44,381 bases of DNA from an uncultured Paracoccaceae bacterium (GCA_937864535.1 CALMJS010000013.1:1-44381); one strand, 5' to 3'; positions 6,635 through 15,476 are shown, counted from the stretch's first letter. Numbers and translations are program-made. The notes: generated by a model from the letters alone, not told the origin.

Positions 6635-7453
6635 ATGTTACCGACTGCGTTGAACCACATGACTGTGGCCCGGATGAGCTATGTCCAGATGCTGGATGCC
6701 GCTGCCGCGCTGGGCTGCGTGGGCGTCGAGGTCCGCAACGATCTGCCGCAGCCGCTGTTTGACGGAATGAGCCCCGAGGCCGCTGGCGAACTGGCCCGGG
6801 CCAAGGGTCTGCGCATTCTGGCGCTGGCCGAGGTCAAGCGGTTCAATGACTGGTCCGCCGACAAAGAAGCCGAGGCGCTGGCCCTGATGAAAATCGCCGT
6901 CGCCTGTGGTGCCGAAGCTGTGAGCCTGATCCCGCGCAACGATAACCTCGGAATGGGCAATGGCGAACGTCAGGCAAACCTGCGGATCGCACTGAAGACC
7001 CTCAAGTCGATGCTGGAGGATCATAACCTCTTGGGCATGGTCGAACCGCTCGGGTTTGAGATTTGCGCCCTTCGCTACAAGGAAGAGGCCGTCGAGGGCA
7101 TCGAGGCTGTCGGCGGCAAGGGCCGGTTCAAGCTGGTTCACGACACGTTCCATCACAGGCTGGCACATGGCGGGCCCTATTTCCCGGAACATACCGGCAT
7201 CATCCATATCTCTGGTGTCGAGGATGCCACGTTGTCGGTTGCCGATATGGGCGATCAGCACCGCGTTTTGGTCGGCCCGGCCGACGTGCTGGGCAATGTT
7301 CAGCAAATCGCCGATCTGGCGGCCGCCGGTTACACTGGTGCGATCTCGTTCGAGGCCTTTGCGCCCGAAACCCATGCGCTGCCCGATCCGGTTGCCGAGA
7401 TTGCCAAGTCATTCGAATTCATTCGGTCGTCGCTCGCTGCCAAGGCAGCCTGA
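6635..7453 (+). CDS. iolI: TIM-barrel isomerase, IolI-like (2-keto-myo-inositol isomerase)
   Basis: 272 residues, AP-endonuclease-2/xylose-isomerase-like TIM barrel. The four expected metal ligands of IolI-type enzymes are visible: Glu137 (MVEPLG), Asp170 (HDTFHH), His191 (IIHISG) and Glu240 (SFEAFAP). IolI interconverts 2-keto-myo-inositol and 1-keto-D-chiro-inositol, letting other inositol isomers enter the pathway. Length agrees with the family (about 275). The frame opens further upstream, but ATG 6635 has a GGGAGG site 7 bases before it. It is the first structural gene of the island, ahead of the transporter. A hydroxypyruvate isomerase or another sugar epimerase of the same fold is possible; the iol context favours IolI. 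Confidence 0.75.
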   Translation: MLPTALNHMTVARMSYVQMLDAAAALGCVGVEVRNDLPQPLFDGMSPEAAGELARAKGLRILALAEVKRFNDWSADKEAEALALMKIAVACGAEAVSLIPRNDNLGMGNGERQANLRIALKTLKSMLEDHNLLGMVEPLGFEICALRYKEEAVEGIEAVGGKGRFKLVHDTFHHRLAHGGPYFPEHTGIIHISGVEDATLSVADMGDQHRVLVGPADVLGNVQQIADLAAAGYTGAISFEAFAPETHALPDPVAEIAKSFEFIRSSLAAKAA

Positions 7454-7465
7454 CGCACGAAGAAT

Positions 7466-7526
7466 AGGCCCTGCGGAGGCGGGCCTTTAACTTCCGGTTA
7501 TTATTTGGGGTGCTGCCGGACGCCCC
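7466..7526 (+). other. Two hairpins in the leader of the inositol binding-protein gene
   Basis: Hairpin one is AGGCCC/GGGCCT (7466-7486) with extra inner GC pairs, one bulged T and a GGAG loop, followed by TTTAA. Hairpin two is GGGGTG/CGCCCC (7507-7526), six pairs with one G-U. They occupy the 88-base gap between the IolI-like gene and the binding-protein gene, and the second ends 4 bases before the GGGAGG ribosome-binding site (7531-7536). They could partly terminate upstream transcripts or protect the abundant binding-protein message from 5' decay. Confidence 0.5.
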
Positions 7527-7541
7527 TCTTGGGAGGATACC

Positions 7542-8483
7542 ATGAAAAAGACCGTTATCGCCGCTGGCCTGCTCGGCCTGATGTCGACCACCGCTATGGC
7601 CGAAACCGTTGGCGTGTCGATGGCACTGTTCGATGACAACTTCCTGACCGTTCTGCGCAACGGCATCCAGTCCTATGCAGACGAGCAGGGCGTAGATGTT
7701 CAGATCGAAGACGCACAGAACGACGTGGCCAAGCAGCTGGACCAGATCAACAACTTTATCGCGTCGGGCGTTGACGCGATCGTTGTGAACCCGGTTGACA
7801 CCTCGGCCACGCAGGCAATGACCGATGCAGCTGCTGCTGCAGGCGTTCCGCTGGTCTATGTGAACCGTCAGCCGATCAACCTCGACACCCTGCCGGACAA
7901 TCAGGCATTTGTCGCCTCGAACGAAGTCGACTCGGGCACTCTGGAAACCATCCAGCTCTGCGACAACTGGGCCGCCGAAGGCAAAACCGAAGTCAACGCC
8001 TATATCATGATGGGCGAGCTGTCGAACCAGGCCGCAGTTCAGCGGACTCAGGACATCTTTGACGTGATCGAAGCTGGCAAGTGCGCCGTCAAGATCAACG
8101 TCATCGACCAGCAGACCGCCAACTGGTCGCGCGATCAGGCACAAAACCTGATGACCAACTGGCTGTCGACCGGCACTGCCTTTGATGGCGTGATCGCCAA
8201 CAACGACGAAATGGCCATCGGCGCCATTCAGGCGATGAAGGCCGCTGGCATCGACATGGCAACCGTTCAGGTTGGCGGCGTTGACGCCACCCAGGACGCT
8301 CTGGCTGCGATGCAGGCAGGTGATCTGGACGTGACCGTGTTCCAGAACGCTGCTGCCCAGGGTTCGGGCGCGCTGAACGCGGCTGTTGCTCTGGCCAAGG
8401 GTGAAGCTGTTGACCAGACCGTTTGGGTTCCGTTCGAACTGGTGACCCCGGCGAACGTCGCTGACTACACCGCCAAGAACTAA
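7542..8483 (+). CDS. CUT2 sugar/polyol ABC transporter, periplasmic binding protein (inositol type)
   Basis: 313 residues. A Sec signal peptide (positively charged KK, hydrophobic core, cleavage about residue 20 after TAMA) precedes a type-I periplasmic binding domain (Peripla_BP_4). Typical CUT2 features are the DAIVVNPVDT stretch (about residue 78), the second-lobe TAFDGVIANNDEMAIGA region and a downstream GVDAT. It would capture the substrate in the periplasm and deliver it to the permease encoded next. Inositol is inferred from the surrounding iol genes and is comparable with Caulobacter IbpA. A strong GGGAGG site lies 5 bases before ATG 7542. It is followed by a stable hairpin, as expected for a protein made in excess over its permease. 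Confidence 0.88.
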   Translation: MKKTVIAAGLLGLMSTTAMAETVGVSMALFDDNFLTVLRNGIQSYADEQGVDVQIEDAQNDVAKQLDQINNFIASGVDAIVVNPVDTSATQAMTDAAAAAGVPLVYVNRQPINLDTLPDNQAFVASNEVDSGTLETIQLCDNWAAEGKTEVNAYIMMGELSNQAAVQRTQDIFDVIEAGKCAVKINVIDQQTANWSRDQAQNLMTNWLSTGTAFDGVIANNDEMAIGAIQAMKAAGIDMATVQVGGVDATQDALAAMQAGDLDVTVFQNAAAQGSGALNAAVALAKGEAVDQTVWVPFELVTPANVADYTAKN

Positions 8484-8535
8484 TTTGGCCCATACCAAAG
8501 ATCGGGCAACTGCGGAGATTGCCTGAATCTCTCGT

Positions 8536-8558
8536 CGGGCCGGCGTCATGCCGGCCCG
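8536..8558 (+). other. 9-bp hairpin between binding-protein and permease genes
   Basis: CGGGCCGGC (8536-8544) and GCCGGCCCG (8550-8558) form a perfect 9-bp GC stem with loop GTCAT, 52 bases after the binding-protein stop. Only GTT follows, so it is not a full terminator. It more likely blocks 3' exonucleases or partly terminates, so that binding-protein mRNA exceeds permease mRNA. Confidence 0.75.
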
Positions 8559-8593
8559 TTCATTCCAAGCATCGTCCTGAAGGGGAGAGGACT

Positions 8594-9706
8594 GTGGCTA
8601 CTTCAGCACACGGGACTGGCGGTCAGAAATATGACCCCGCCAAGAAGACCAGACCGCCAGAACTGAACGTTCTGCTGGCTCTTATTTTGATTGTTGTCGT
8701 CTTTGAAATCCTGAACCGCATGAACGGGGGCAGTTTCCTGTTCAACATGCGCGACAACGTTGACGCGATTTTCAACAAGCAACGGATCGACATCATCCTG
8801 TTGCAGGTAGCAATCACCGGGATCATCGCGATTGGTGTAACGCAGGTCATCACCTTGGGTGGTATCGATCTGTCCTCCGGGTCCGTGGTCGGTGCGACCG
8901 CTATGATCACGATGAGCTTTGCCCAGACCGCACTGGTCAACGGCAACCCGAACCCCAAGGCGATTTTTGGCGATTGGGCGATGGACCTCGCGGTGATCGT
9001 GCCGATTGCTGCTGCCTTGGCCTGTGGTTTGTTTGCGGGTCTGATCAACGGTCTCTTGGTGGCCTACACCCGTATTCCGCCGTTCATCGCGACGCTGGGC
9101 ATGATGGTATCGGCGCGCGGTGCGGCCCGTTGGTGGTCGAACGGTCAACCGATTTCCTTTCCGACCGAAACCTATGCCAGCCTGTCGAATGGCGATCTCT
9201 TGGGCACGCTGACCTTTGGTCTGCTCAGCTGGCCCGGTCAGAACCCCGCTGTCGTGTTCATCCTGCTGGCGATCCTGTTCCAGTGCATCATGGTCTACAC
9301 GCGCTACGGCAAACATACCTACGCCATCGGCTCGAACGAAGCGGCGGCGCGTATGTCCGGTATCGACGTGAACAAGCACAAGGTGCTAGTCTACGCGATT
9401 GCCGGGATGTTGGCAGCGGTTGCGACGATCATGCTGACCTCGAAAAACCTGACGGCGCAGGCTGGCATGGGGATCATGTACGAACTGGATGCCATCGCGA
9501 TGGCGGTTATCGGCGGCGTGTCGCTGTCGGGTGGCCGCGGGTCGATCACCGGCACCGTTCTGGGCGCGTTGATTTTCTCGGTGATTATCTCTGGTTTCAC
9601 CTCGATCCGGCTCGATGCCTACTATCAGGAAATGGTCAAAGGCGCGATTATCGTCGGTGCAGTTGTTCTGGACCAGTGGCGTCAAAACAAGCGGTCGCGG
9701 GGGTAA
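8594..9706 (+). CDS. CUT2 ABC transporter permease (inositol importer)
   Basis: 370 residues from a GTG start at 8594, which lies just after a GGGGAGAGG purine tract. An in-frame start 75 bases earlier would place the initiator inside the leader and run through the hairpin, so it is rejected. BPD_transp_2 (RbsC-like) family: an unusually polar N-terminal tail of about 25 residues, then about eight to ten hydrophobic segments, the conserved GGIDLSSGSVVG loop after the second span and the C-terminal GGRGSITGTVLGAL signature. It forms the membrane channel for the binding protein encoded upstream. The next gene, the ATPase, begins 3 bases after the stop, so the two are co-translated. Confidence 0.9.
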   Translation: MATSAHGTGGQKYDPAKKTRPPELNVLLALILIVVVFEILNRMNGGSFLFNMRDNVDAIFNKQRIDIILLQVAITGIIAIGVTQVITLGGIDLSSGSVVGATAMITMSFAQTALVNGNPNPKAIFGDWAMDLAVIVPIAAALACGLFAGLINGLLVAYTRIPPFIATLGMMVSARGAARWWSNGQPISFPTETYASLSNGDLLGTLTFGLLSWPGQNPAVVFILLAILFQCIMVYTRYGKHTYAIGSNEAAARMSGIDVNKHKVLVYAIAGMLAAVATIMLTSKNLTAQAGMGIMYELDAIAMAVIGGVSLSGGRGSITGTVLGALIFSVIISGFTSIRLDAYYQEMVKGAIIVGAVVLDQWRQNKRSRG

Positions 9707-9709
9707 GTC

Positions 9710-10474
9710 ATGAGCGAATTCATTCTGGAAACCCGTGGTCTGACCAAACATTATGGCGGCGTTCACGCGCTAGAGGATGCCAACTTTAGCCTCCGTCACG
9801 GCGAACACGTCGCCGTGGTAGGGGATAACGGCGCGGGCAAATCGACCTTTGTGCGTCAGGTGACGGCCGTTGAACAGCGGACCTCTGGCACCGTGGTGTT
9901 CGACGGCAAAGAGGTCAATTTTGACGGCCCGCTGGATGCGCGCCACGCTGGCATCGAAACCGTGTTCCAGACGCTCGCGCTGGCGGATGATCTGGACGTG
10001 CCGTCGAACCTGTTCCTCGGGCGCGAGTTGTACAAGTTCAAGCTGGGACCGTTCTCGATCCTCGACCGCAAGGCGATGCGCGACCGCACGCTGGAGGCGC
10101 TGAAGACCACGGCGGTGAAAATCCCGAACGTGGACAACCCGATCCGCAATATGTCGGGCGGTCAGCGTCAGTGCGTCTCGATTGCCCGCACGGCGGCCTT
10201 TGCGTCGAAACTGGTGATCATGGACGAACCGACCGCAGCCTTGGGTGTGCAGGAAACGGCGCAGGTCGAAAACATCATTCGCGGTCTCAAAGAGCGCGGT
10301 ATCCCGATGATCCTGATCAGCCACAACCTGCGTCAGGTGTTCGATCTGGTCGATCGGATCGTGGTATTCCGCCGTGGCCGGATCGTGGCGAACCTGCGCA
10401 AGGAGGAAACCGATGGCAACGACATCGTCTCCTACATCACAGGCGTCAAATCGCAACTGGTCGAGGCGGATTGA
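9710..10474 (+). CDS. CUT2 ABC transporter ATP-binding protein, single nucleotide-binding domain
   Basis: 254 residues. Walker A GDNGAGKST at 38-46, signature MSGGQRQ at 148-154, Walker B LVIMDEP at 168-174, and the H-loop in LISHNLRQ. It energises import through the permease encoded 3 bases upstream. Most CUT2 ATPases (RbsA, XylG, inositol IatA) carry two fused domains of about 500 residues in total. This one has a single domain, as in the FrcA group, so the transporter must use a homodimer. It is last in the transport block and is followed by a 222-base gap with competing hairpins before iolG. Confidence 0.9.
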   Translation: MSEFILETRGLTKHYGGVHALEDANFSLRHGEHVAVVGDNGAGKSTFVRQVTAVEQRTSGTVVFDGKEVNFDGPLDARHAGIETVFQTLALADDLDVPSNLFLGRELYKFKLGPFSILDRKAMRDRTLEALKTTAVKIPNVDNPIRNMSGGQRQCVSIARTAAFASKLVIMDEPTAALGVQETAQVENIIRGLKERGIPMILISHNLRQVFDLVDRIVVFRRGRIVANLRKEETDGNDIVSYITGVKSQLVEAD

Positions 10475-10492
10475 CGCGATCCGCGGAAAACC

Positions 10493-10529
10493 CAAGATGG
10501 CCATCAGGCCATCTTGCCGCCCTGATGGC
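10493..10529 (+). promoter_or_regulatory. Two mutually exclusive hairpins ahead of iolG
   Basis: CAAGATGGCC (10493-10502) pairs perfectly with GGCCATCTTG (10507-10516) around the loop ATCA. Alternatively GCCATCAGG (10500-10508) pairs perfectly with CCTGATGGC (10521-10529). Both need bases 10500-10508, so only one can form at a time. They lie between the transporter block and the catabolic block. There is no U-tract, so a classical terminator is not obvious. It may be a processing, stability or Rho-related element. Confidence 0.6.
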
Positions 10530-10696
10530 GCCCCGATATGGGAATGGAATTTGAAATTTATTGGCACTCCGCGACATCCGGCTGAGCCAGTTTGAAACGA
10601 AAAACGCCAACGCTTGGTCTGTCCATTGACCGCTTCTTGGACAGACTGCAAACCCCCTCTAACCCCTCCCGGCGCTTGCCGGATACGGAGACATAC

Positions 10697-11701
10697 ATGA
10701 CCCTTCGTTTTGCAGTTCTTGGCGCAGGCCGCATTGGTCAGGTCCACGCCCGCGCCATTTCTTCGGTGGCTGGCGCAGAGCTGGTCGCGATTGCCGAACC
10801 GTTCGAAGCCGCCGCCAAGGCCGCGCAGGCGACGTTTGGCTGTGAATTGCGCACCATCGAGGCGATCCTTGCCAGCGACGACATCGACGCCGTGGTGATC
10901 TGCACGCCGACCGACACCCACAGCGACCTGATCGAAGCTGCCGCCAAGGCGGGCAAGGCCGTGTTCTGCGAAAAGCCTGTCGATCTGTCCGTCGCTCGTG
11001 TTCAGGCCTGCCTGAAAACCGTTGCCGACGAACAGGCGACGCTGATGGTGGGCTTTAACCGCCGGTTCGATCCCGATTTCATGGCGGTAAAGGCCGCGAT
11101 TGATGCGGGCAAAATCGGCAAGGTCGAAATGGTCACCATTTCGTCGCGCGATCCGGGCGCCCCGCCTGCCGACTACATCAAGCGGTCGGGCGGTATTTTC
11201 CGCGATATGACGATCCATGATTTCGATATGGCGCGTTGGCTCTTGGGCGAAGAGGTCGAAACCGTACAGGCCTCGGCCTCGGTTCTGGTGGACCCGGCGA
11301 TTGGCGAGCTGGGCGATTTCGACAGCGTCAACGTGATCCTGCGCACCGCCACTGGCCGTCAGGCGATCATCACCAACTCGCGCCGCGCCGCCTATGGCTA
11401 TGACCAGCGGATCGAAGTGCTCGGCTCTGAGGGTGCCGTTTCCGCCATGAACATGGCCGAAGCCAATATCGAAATCGCGGACAAGGACGGCTTCCACCGC
11501 CCGCCGCTGCTGAACTTCTTCATGTCCCGCTATGTGGCTGCCTATGCCAATGAAATCGCGGGCTTTATCAAAGCTGTAACCGATAAGACCGAAACCCCGA
11601 CCACCGGCCATGACGGGCTGATGGCATTGGCTCTGGCCGATGCTGCCCTCATGTCTGTTGCCGAAGGCCGCGTCGTAAAGGTTGCGGAAATCCTAGGGTA
11701 A
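10697..11701 (+). CDS. iolG: Inositol 2-dehydrogenase
   Basis: 334 residues, Gfo/Idh/MocA family. N-terminal Rossmann motif GAGRIG (9-14), the CEKPVDLS motif with Lys93, and RDMTIHDFD with Asp170 and His174, matching the catalytic Lys-Asp-His of Bacillus IolG (97/172/176). It oxidises myo-inositol to 2-keto-myo-inositol with NAD+, the first step of inositol catabolism, in the cytoplasm. The open frame begins 35 codons earlier, but ATG 10697 has GGAG 6 bases upstream and matches the family's N-terminus. It begins the enzyme block and is followed after 6 bases by iolC. Confidence 0.93.
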   Translation: MTLRFAVLGAGRIGQVHARAISSVAGAELVAIAEPFEAAAKAAQATFGCELRTIEAILASDDIDAVVICTPTDTHSDLIEAAAKAGKAVFCEKPVDLSVARVQACLKTVADEQATLMVGFNRRFDPDFMAVKAAIDAGKIGKVEMVTISSRDPGAPPADYIKRSGGIFRDMTIHDFDMARWLLGEEVETVQASASVLVDPAIGELGDFDSVNVILRTATGRQAIITNSRRAAYGYDQRIEVLGSEGAVSAMNMAEANIEIADKDGFHRPPLLNFFMSRYVAAYANEIAGFIKAVTDKTETPTTGHDGLMALALADAALMSVAEGRVVKVAEILG

Positions 11702-11707
11702 GGACGA

Positions 11708-13606
11708 ATGAAAACTCTCGATGTCATCACGATTGGCCGTAGCTCTGTCGATTTGTACGGCGCGCAGGTCGGGGGCCGGCTGGAGGACATGGGGTCCTTC
11801 AACAAGTATATTGGCGGGTCACCGACCAATATCGCCGCCGGCACCGCACGTCTGGGCCTGAAGTCGGCCCTGATCACCCGTGTGGGCAATGAACACATGG
11901 GCCGGTTCATTCGTGAGCAGTTGGTCAAGGAAGGCGTGAACGTCCAAGGGGTCAAAACCGACCCTGAGCGGCTGACCGCGCTGGTGATCCTTGGCATTCG
12001 CGATCAGGAACAGTTCCCGCTGATTTTCTATCGTGAAAACTGTGCCGATATGGCGCTCTCGGTTGATGACATCGACGAGGATTTCATTGCCTCTGCCCGC
12101 GCTGTGGTGGCGACGGGCACCCACCTGTCCAACCCCAAGGTCGAGGCGGCAACGCTCAAGGCCTTGGAATTGGCACGCAAGCACGGCCTGCAAACCGCGC
12201 TGGACATCGACTATCGTCCGAACCTGTGGGGCGTGGCGGGGCATGGCGACGGCGAGAGCCGCTTTGTCGAGAGCGCAGCCGTCACGGCGAAACTGCAATC
12301 GACCCTGCATCTGTTCGACCTGATCGTCGGCACCGAAGAGGAATTCCACATCGCGGGCGGCACCACCGACACTATCGCGGCGCTGCGCGCTGTCCGTGCC
12401 GTTTCCGATGCGACTCTGATCTGCAAACGCGGTGCCGCCGGCGCTGCGGCCTTTGAAGGTGAAATTCCCGACAGCCTCGATGACGGACAAACCGGCCCCG
12501 GTTTCCCGATCGAGGTGTTTAACGTGCTGGGCGCGGGCGACGGGTTCTTCTCTGGCCTGCTCAAGGGCTGGCTGGACGGCGAGGACTGGCCGACCGCATT
12601 GAAATATGCCAACGCTTGCGGCGCTTTCGCCGTCTCGCGCCACGGCTGCACACCCGCCTATCCGTCGTGGGAAGAGTTGCAGTTCTTCCTCGAACGCGGT
12701 GTGGTGGAAAAGGCGCTGCGCAAGGACAAGATGCTGGAGCAGGTCCACTGGGCAACCAACCGCAGCGGCGACTGGTCCACGATGCGCGTGTTTGCATTCG
12801 ATCACCGCATGCAACTCGAGCAGATGGAAGGCGCGACCAACGCCAAGATCGGCGCGTTCAAGGAACTCTGCCTTGATGCCGCGAATGAGGTTGCCGACGG
12901 TCGTCCGGGTTACGGTCTGCTGTGCGACAGCCGTCTGGGCCGCGATGCCCTGTACAAGGCAGCGGGCACCGGTCTGTGGATCGGCCATCCGGTCGAATGG
13001 CCGGGGTCCCGCCCGCTGACGCTGGAACCGGAAATCGGCCCCGATTTTGGTGGCCTGTCCGAATGGCCGCGTGAACATGTGGTCAAGGTTCTATGCTTCT
13101 GCCACCCCGATGACGACGACGAAACATGGGCCAAGCAGGACGACGTGATCGTGCGCCTGTTCCACGCCTGCCGCCGCAACAATCTGGAAATGCTGCTCGA
13201 GGTGATCCCGTCCAAGGTCGCCGCGGTTGACGACATGACCAGCGCGACGATCATCCAGCACTACTACGATCTGGGCGTATACCCCGACTGGTGGAAGCTG
13301 GAGCCGTTCAAGACCGAGGCCGCATGGCAGAACGCGGTCGACGCGATCATGCGCAACGATCCCTACACCCGCGGCATCGTGGTGCTGGGTCTGGATGCAC
13401 CGCAGGCCGAGCTGGAAGCCAGCTTTGCGCTGGCCGCCAAGTTCGATCTGGTCAAAGGGTTCGCCGTTGGCCGCACCATCTTTGGCGAGGCTGCCCGCCA
13501 GTGGATGGCAGGCAAGATCGACGATGCGGGCGCAATCGAGATGATGAATAACAACTACGCCGCGCTCTGCGCGATCTGGGACGAAGCACGGGCAGGGGCA
13601 CAATAA
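11708..13606 (+). CDS. iolC: 5-dehydro-2-deoxygluconokinase fused to DUF2090
   Basis: 632 residues, about twice a plain IolC. Residues 1-330 are a PfkB/ribokinase domain with GGSPTN (37-42) and the catalytic GAGDGF (Asp278). Residues 345-630 are DUF2090, a TIM-barrel domain beginning VFAFDHRMQ. The kinase phosphorylates 5-dehydro-2-deoxygluconate. DUF2090 is related to class-I-type aldolases and may carry out the next cleavage to malonate semialdehyde and dihydroxyacetone phosphate, the IolJ role; no separate iolJ is present here. The fusion is common in proteobacterial iol clusters, and the second activity is inference. One base separates its stop from the iolD start. Confidence 0.93.
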   Translation: MKTLDVITIGRSSVDLYGAQVGGRLEDMGSFNKYIGGSPTNIAAGTARLGLKSALITRVGNEHMGRFIREQLVKEGVNVQGVKTDPERLTALVILGIRDQEQFPLIFYRENCADMALSVDDIDEDFIASARAVVATGTHLSNPKVEAATLKALELARKHGLQTALDIDYRPNLWGVAGHGDGESRFVESAAVTAKLQSTLHLFDLIVGTEEEFHIAGGTTDTIAALRAVRAVSDATLICKRGAAGAAAFEGEIPDSLDDGQTGPGFPIEVFNVLGAGDGFFSGLLKGWLDGEDWPTALKYANACGAFAVSRHGCTPAYPSWEELQFFLERGVVEKALRKDKMLEQVHWATNRSGDWSTMRVFAFDHRMQLEQMEGATNAKIGAFKELCLDAANEVADGRPGYGLLCDSRLGRDALYKAAGTGLWIGHPVEWPGSRPLTLEPEIGPDFGGLSEWPREHVVKVLCFCHPDDDDETWAKQDDVIVRLFHACRRNNLEMLLEVIPSKVAAVDDMTSATIIQHYYDLGVYPDWWKLEPFKTEAAWQNAVDAIMRNDPYTRGIVVLGLDAPQAELEASFALAAKFDLVKGFAVGRTIFGEAARQWMAGKIDDAGAIEMMNNNYAALCAIWDEARAGAQ

Positions 13607-13607
13607 C

Positions 13608-15452
13608 ATGACGCAGACAATCCGCCTTACCGCCGCGCAGGCCATGATCAAGTGGCTCTCGGTCCAGATGACCGAGGATGGCGAGCGTTATATCGATGGC
13701 ATGTGGGGCATCTTTGGCCACGGCAACGTCGCCGGTCTGGGCGAGGCCATGGAAAAGGCCAAGGCCGAGTTCCCGACGTGGCGCGGCCAGAACGAACAGA
13801 CGATGGCGCACGCCGCCATCGCGTTTTCCAAGACCCTGAAACGCAAGCGGGCGCAGGCCGTGACCAGCTCCATCGGGCCGGGCGCGACCAACATGGTGAC
13901 CGCCGCCGCGCTGGCGCATGTGAACCGCATTCCGGTGCTGTTCGTGCCGGGCGACGTGTTCGCCAACCGCCGCCCCGATCCGGTGCTGCAACAGATCGAG
14001 GCTTTCGAGGACGGCACCGTGTCGGCCAACGACTGTTTCCGCCCTGTCGTGCGCTACTACGACCGCATCAGCCGTCCGGAGCATATCCTGACCGCGCTGC
14101 CGCGTGCGCTGGCGACGATGACCGATCCCGCGACCTGCGGTCCCGTCTGCCTGTCATTCTGTCAGGACACGCAGGCCGAGGCCTATGACTATCCGGTCAC
14201 TTTCTTTGAACCCAAGGTTTGGCGTATTCGTCGGCCGGAGCCGGACGCGACTGAGCTGGCCCAAGTGGCCGAAATGATCCGCGCCGCGAAATCCCCGGTG
14301 ATCGTGTCGGGCGGCGGTGTGATCTATTCCGAGGCCGAAACCGTGCTGGGCGAGTTCGCCACCCGCTTTGGCATCCCGATGGTCGAAACGCAGGCCGGTA
14401 AATCCGCGCTGCCGCAGTCGCACCCGATGAACTACGGCGCCACTGGCGTTGACGGGTCCGAAGCGGCGAACGCCGTGTCGAAAGAGGCCGATCTGGTGAT
14501 CGGCGTCGGCACCCGTTTTCAGGACTTTACCACCGGGTCGTGGTCGCTGTTCGAGAACCCGAAGCGCAAGCTGGTGTCGATCAACGTCGCAGCCTATGAC
14601 GCGGTGAAACACGGGGCCTACCCCTTGGTCGCGGATGCGAAGGTTGCGCTGGAAAAACTGGCGGCACTGTTGGACGGCTATCAGGCCACAGGTGCCAAGC
14701 CGGACGCGCGTACCGCTTGGCTGGCGAAAGTGGACGCCCACTGCGCCGACCGCAAAGGCGGCGAGGGCTATCTGCCGATGGACTGCGAAGTGATCGGGGC
14801 CGTGCAGCGCACGTCCTCGGCGGCGACCGTGGCGATGTGTGCGGCGGGTACGATGCCCGGTGCGCTCAAACTGCTGTGGCAAGCGCCCGCAGCGGGCGGC
14901 TACCACATGGAATACGGCTATTCCTGCATGGGCTACGAAGTGGCCGGTGCCATGGGGATCAAGCTGGCTGCGCCCGACCGCGACGTGGTCTGCTTTGTCG
15001 GGGACGGGTCGTATATGATGGCGAACTCGGAACTGGCGACCGCTGTGATGCGCCGCGTCCCGTTCACTGTGGTGCTGACCGACAACCGTGGCTACGGCTG
15101 CATCAACCGTCTGCAAATGCATACCGGTGGCGAGCAGTTCAACAACCTCTACAAGGACTGCAACATCGAAGACCAGCCGCAGATCGACTATGTCGCCCAT
15201 GCCGCGTCGATGGGTGCGCATGCGGTCAAGGCCAAGGACATCGCCGACCTCGAGGCGCAGCTGACTGCCGCCAAGGGCCGTGCGATCCCGACCGTGATCG
15301 TGATCGACACCGACCCGATGCACGGCCCGGGCGAAGCTGGTGGCGGCCATTGGTGGGACGTTGCGGTTCCCGAAGTGTCCACGACCGACAAGGTCGCGAA
15401 GGCGCGTGACGGCTATGTTGCCAATATGAAGCGGCAGAACACTGTAAACTAA
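13608..15452 (+). CDS. iolD: 3D-(3,5/4)-trihydroxycyclohexane-1,2-dione acylhydrolase (ThDP-dependent)
   Basis: 614 residues in the three-domain thiamine-diphosphate enzyme layout. The catalytic Glu63 is in GQNEQTMAH, the middle domain spans about 205-345, and the C-terminal ThDP/Mg site starts [15 protein letters not shown] and continues to [10 protein letters not shown]. It opens the ring of the dione to 5-deoxyglucuronate. Length agrees with IolD from other proteobacteria (about 610-640). Start ATG 13608 lies 1 base after the iolC stop, so the two are coupled. It ends just before a GC-rich hairpin, 77 bases from iolE. Confidence 0.95.
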   Translation: MTQTIRLTAAQAMIKWLSVQMTEDGERYIDGMWGIFGHGNVAGLGEAMEKAKAEFPTWRGQNEQTMAHAAIAFSKTLKRKRAQAVTSSIGPGATNMVTAAALAHVNRIPVLFVPGDVFANRRPDPVLQQIEAFEDGTVSANDCFRPVVRYYDRISRPEHILTALPRALATMTDPATCGPVCLSFCQDTQAEAYDYPVTFFEPKVWRIRRPEPDATELAQVAEMIRAAKSPVIVSGGGVIYSEAETVLGEFATRFGIPMVETQAGKSALPQSHPMNYGATGVDGSEAANAVSKEADLVIGVGTRFQDFTTGSWSLFENPKRKLVSINVAAYDAVKHGAYPLVADAKVALEKLAALLDGYQATGAKPDARTAWLAKVDAHCADRKGGEGYLPMDCEVIGAVQRTSSAATVAMCAAGTMPGALKLLWQAPAAGGYHMEYGYSCMGYEVAGAMGIKLAAPDRDVVCFVGDGSYMMANSELATAVMRRVPFTVVLTDNRGYGCINRLQMHTGGEQFNNLYKDCNIEDQPQIDYVAHAASMGAHAVKAKDIADLEAQLTAAKGRAIPTVIVIDTDPMHGPGEAGGGHWWDVAVPEVSTTDKVAKARDGYVANMKRQNTVN

Positions 15453-15458
15453 TGCGGA

Positions 15459-15476
15459 GCGGGGGCCAGCCCCCGC
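15459..15476 (+). repeat. GC hairpin and CCCCGAGGTATTTGGGG motif between iolD and iolE
   Basis: GCGGGGG (15459-15465) and CCCCCGC (15470-15476) form a 7-bp stem around CCAG. It is followed by a second G/C-symmetric stretch, CCCCGAGGTATTTGGGG (about 15479-15495), then AAAGATGAAA. From memory, near-identical hairpin-plus-motif units are scattered between genes of Rhodobacteraceae genomes; I could not verify this here. It would act as a REP-like processing or stability element within the operon. Confidence 0.55.

Noticed and set aside
8519-8593. Earlier start for the inositol permease
   Set aside because: It would translate through the stable hairpin and add a non-conserved segment. The GTG at 8594 directly follows a purine-rich ribosome-binding site.
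9770-11611. 613-codon open frame on the minus strand
   Set aside because: It runs antisense through the inositol ATPase and iolG, both of which have full family motifs. The product has low-complexity charged composition and no ribosome-binding site.
14154-15350. 398-codon open frame on the minus strand
   Set aside because: It lies wholly inside iolD in antisense. Its His/Arg-rich translation has no domain signature.
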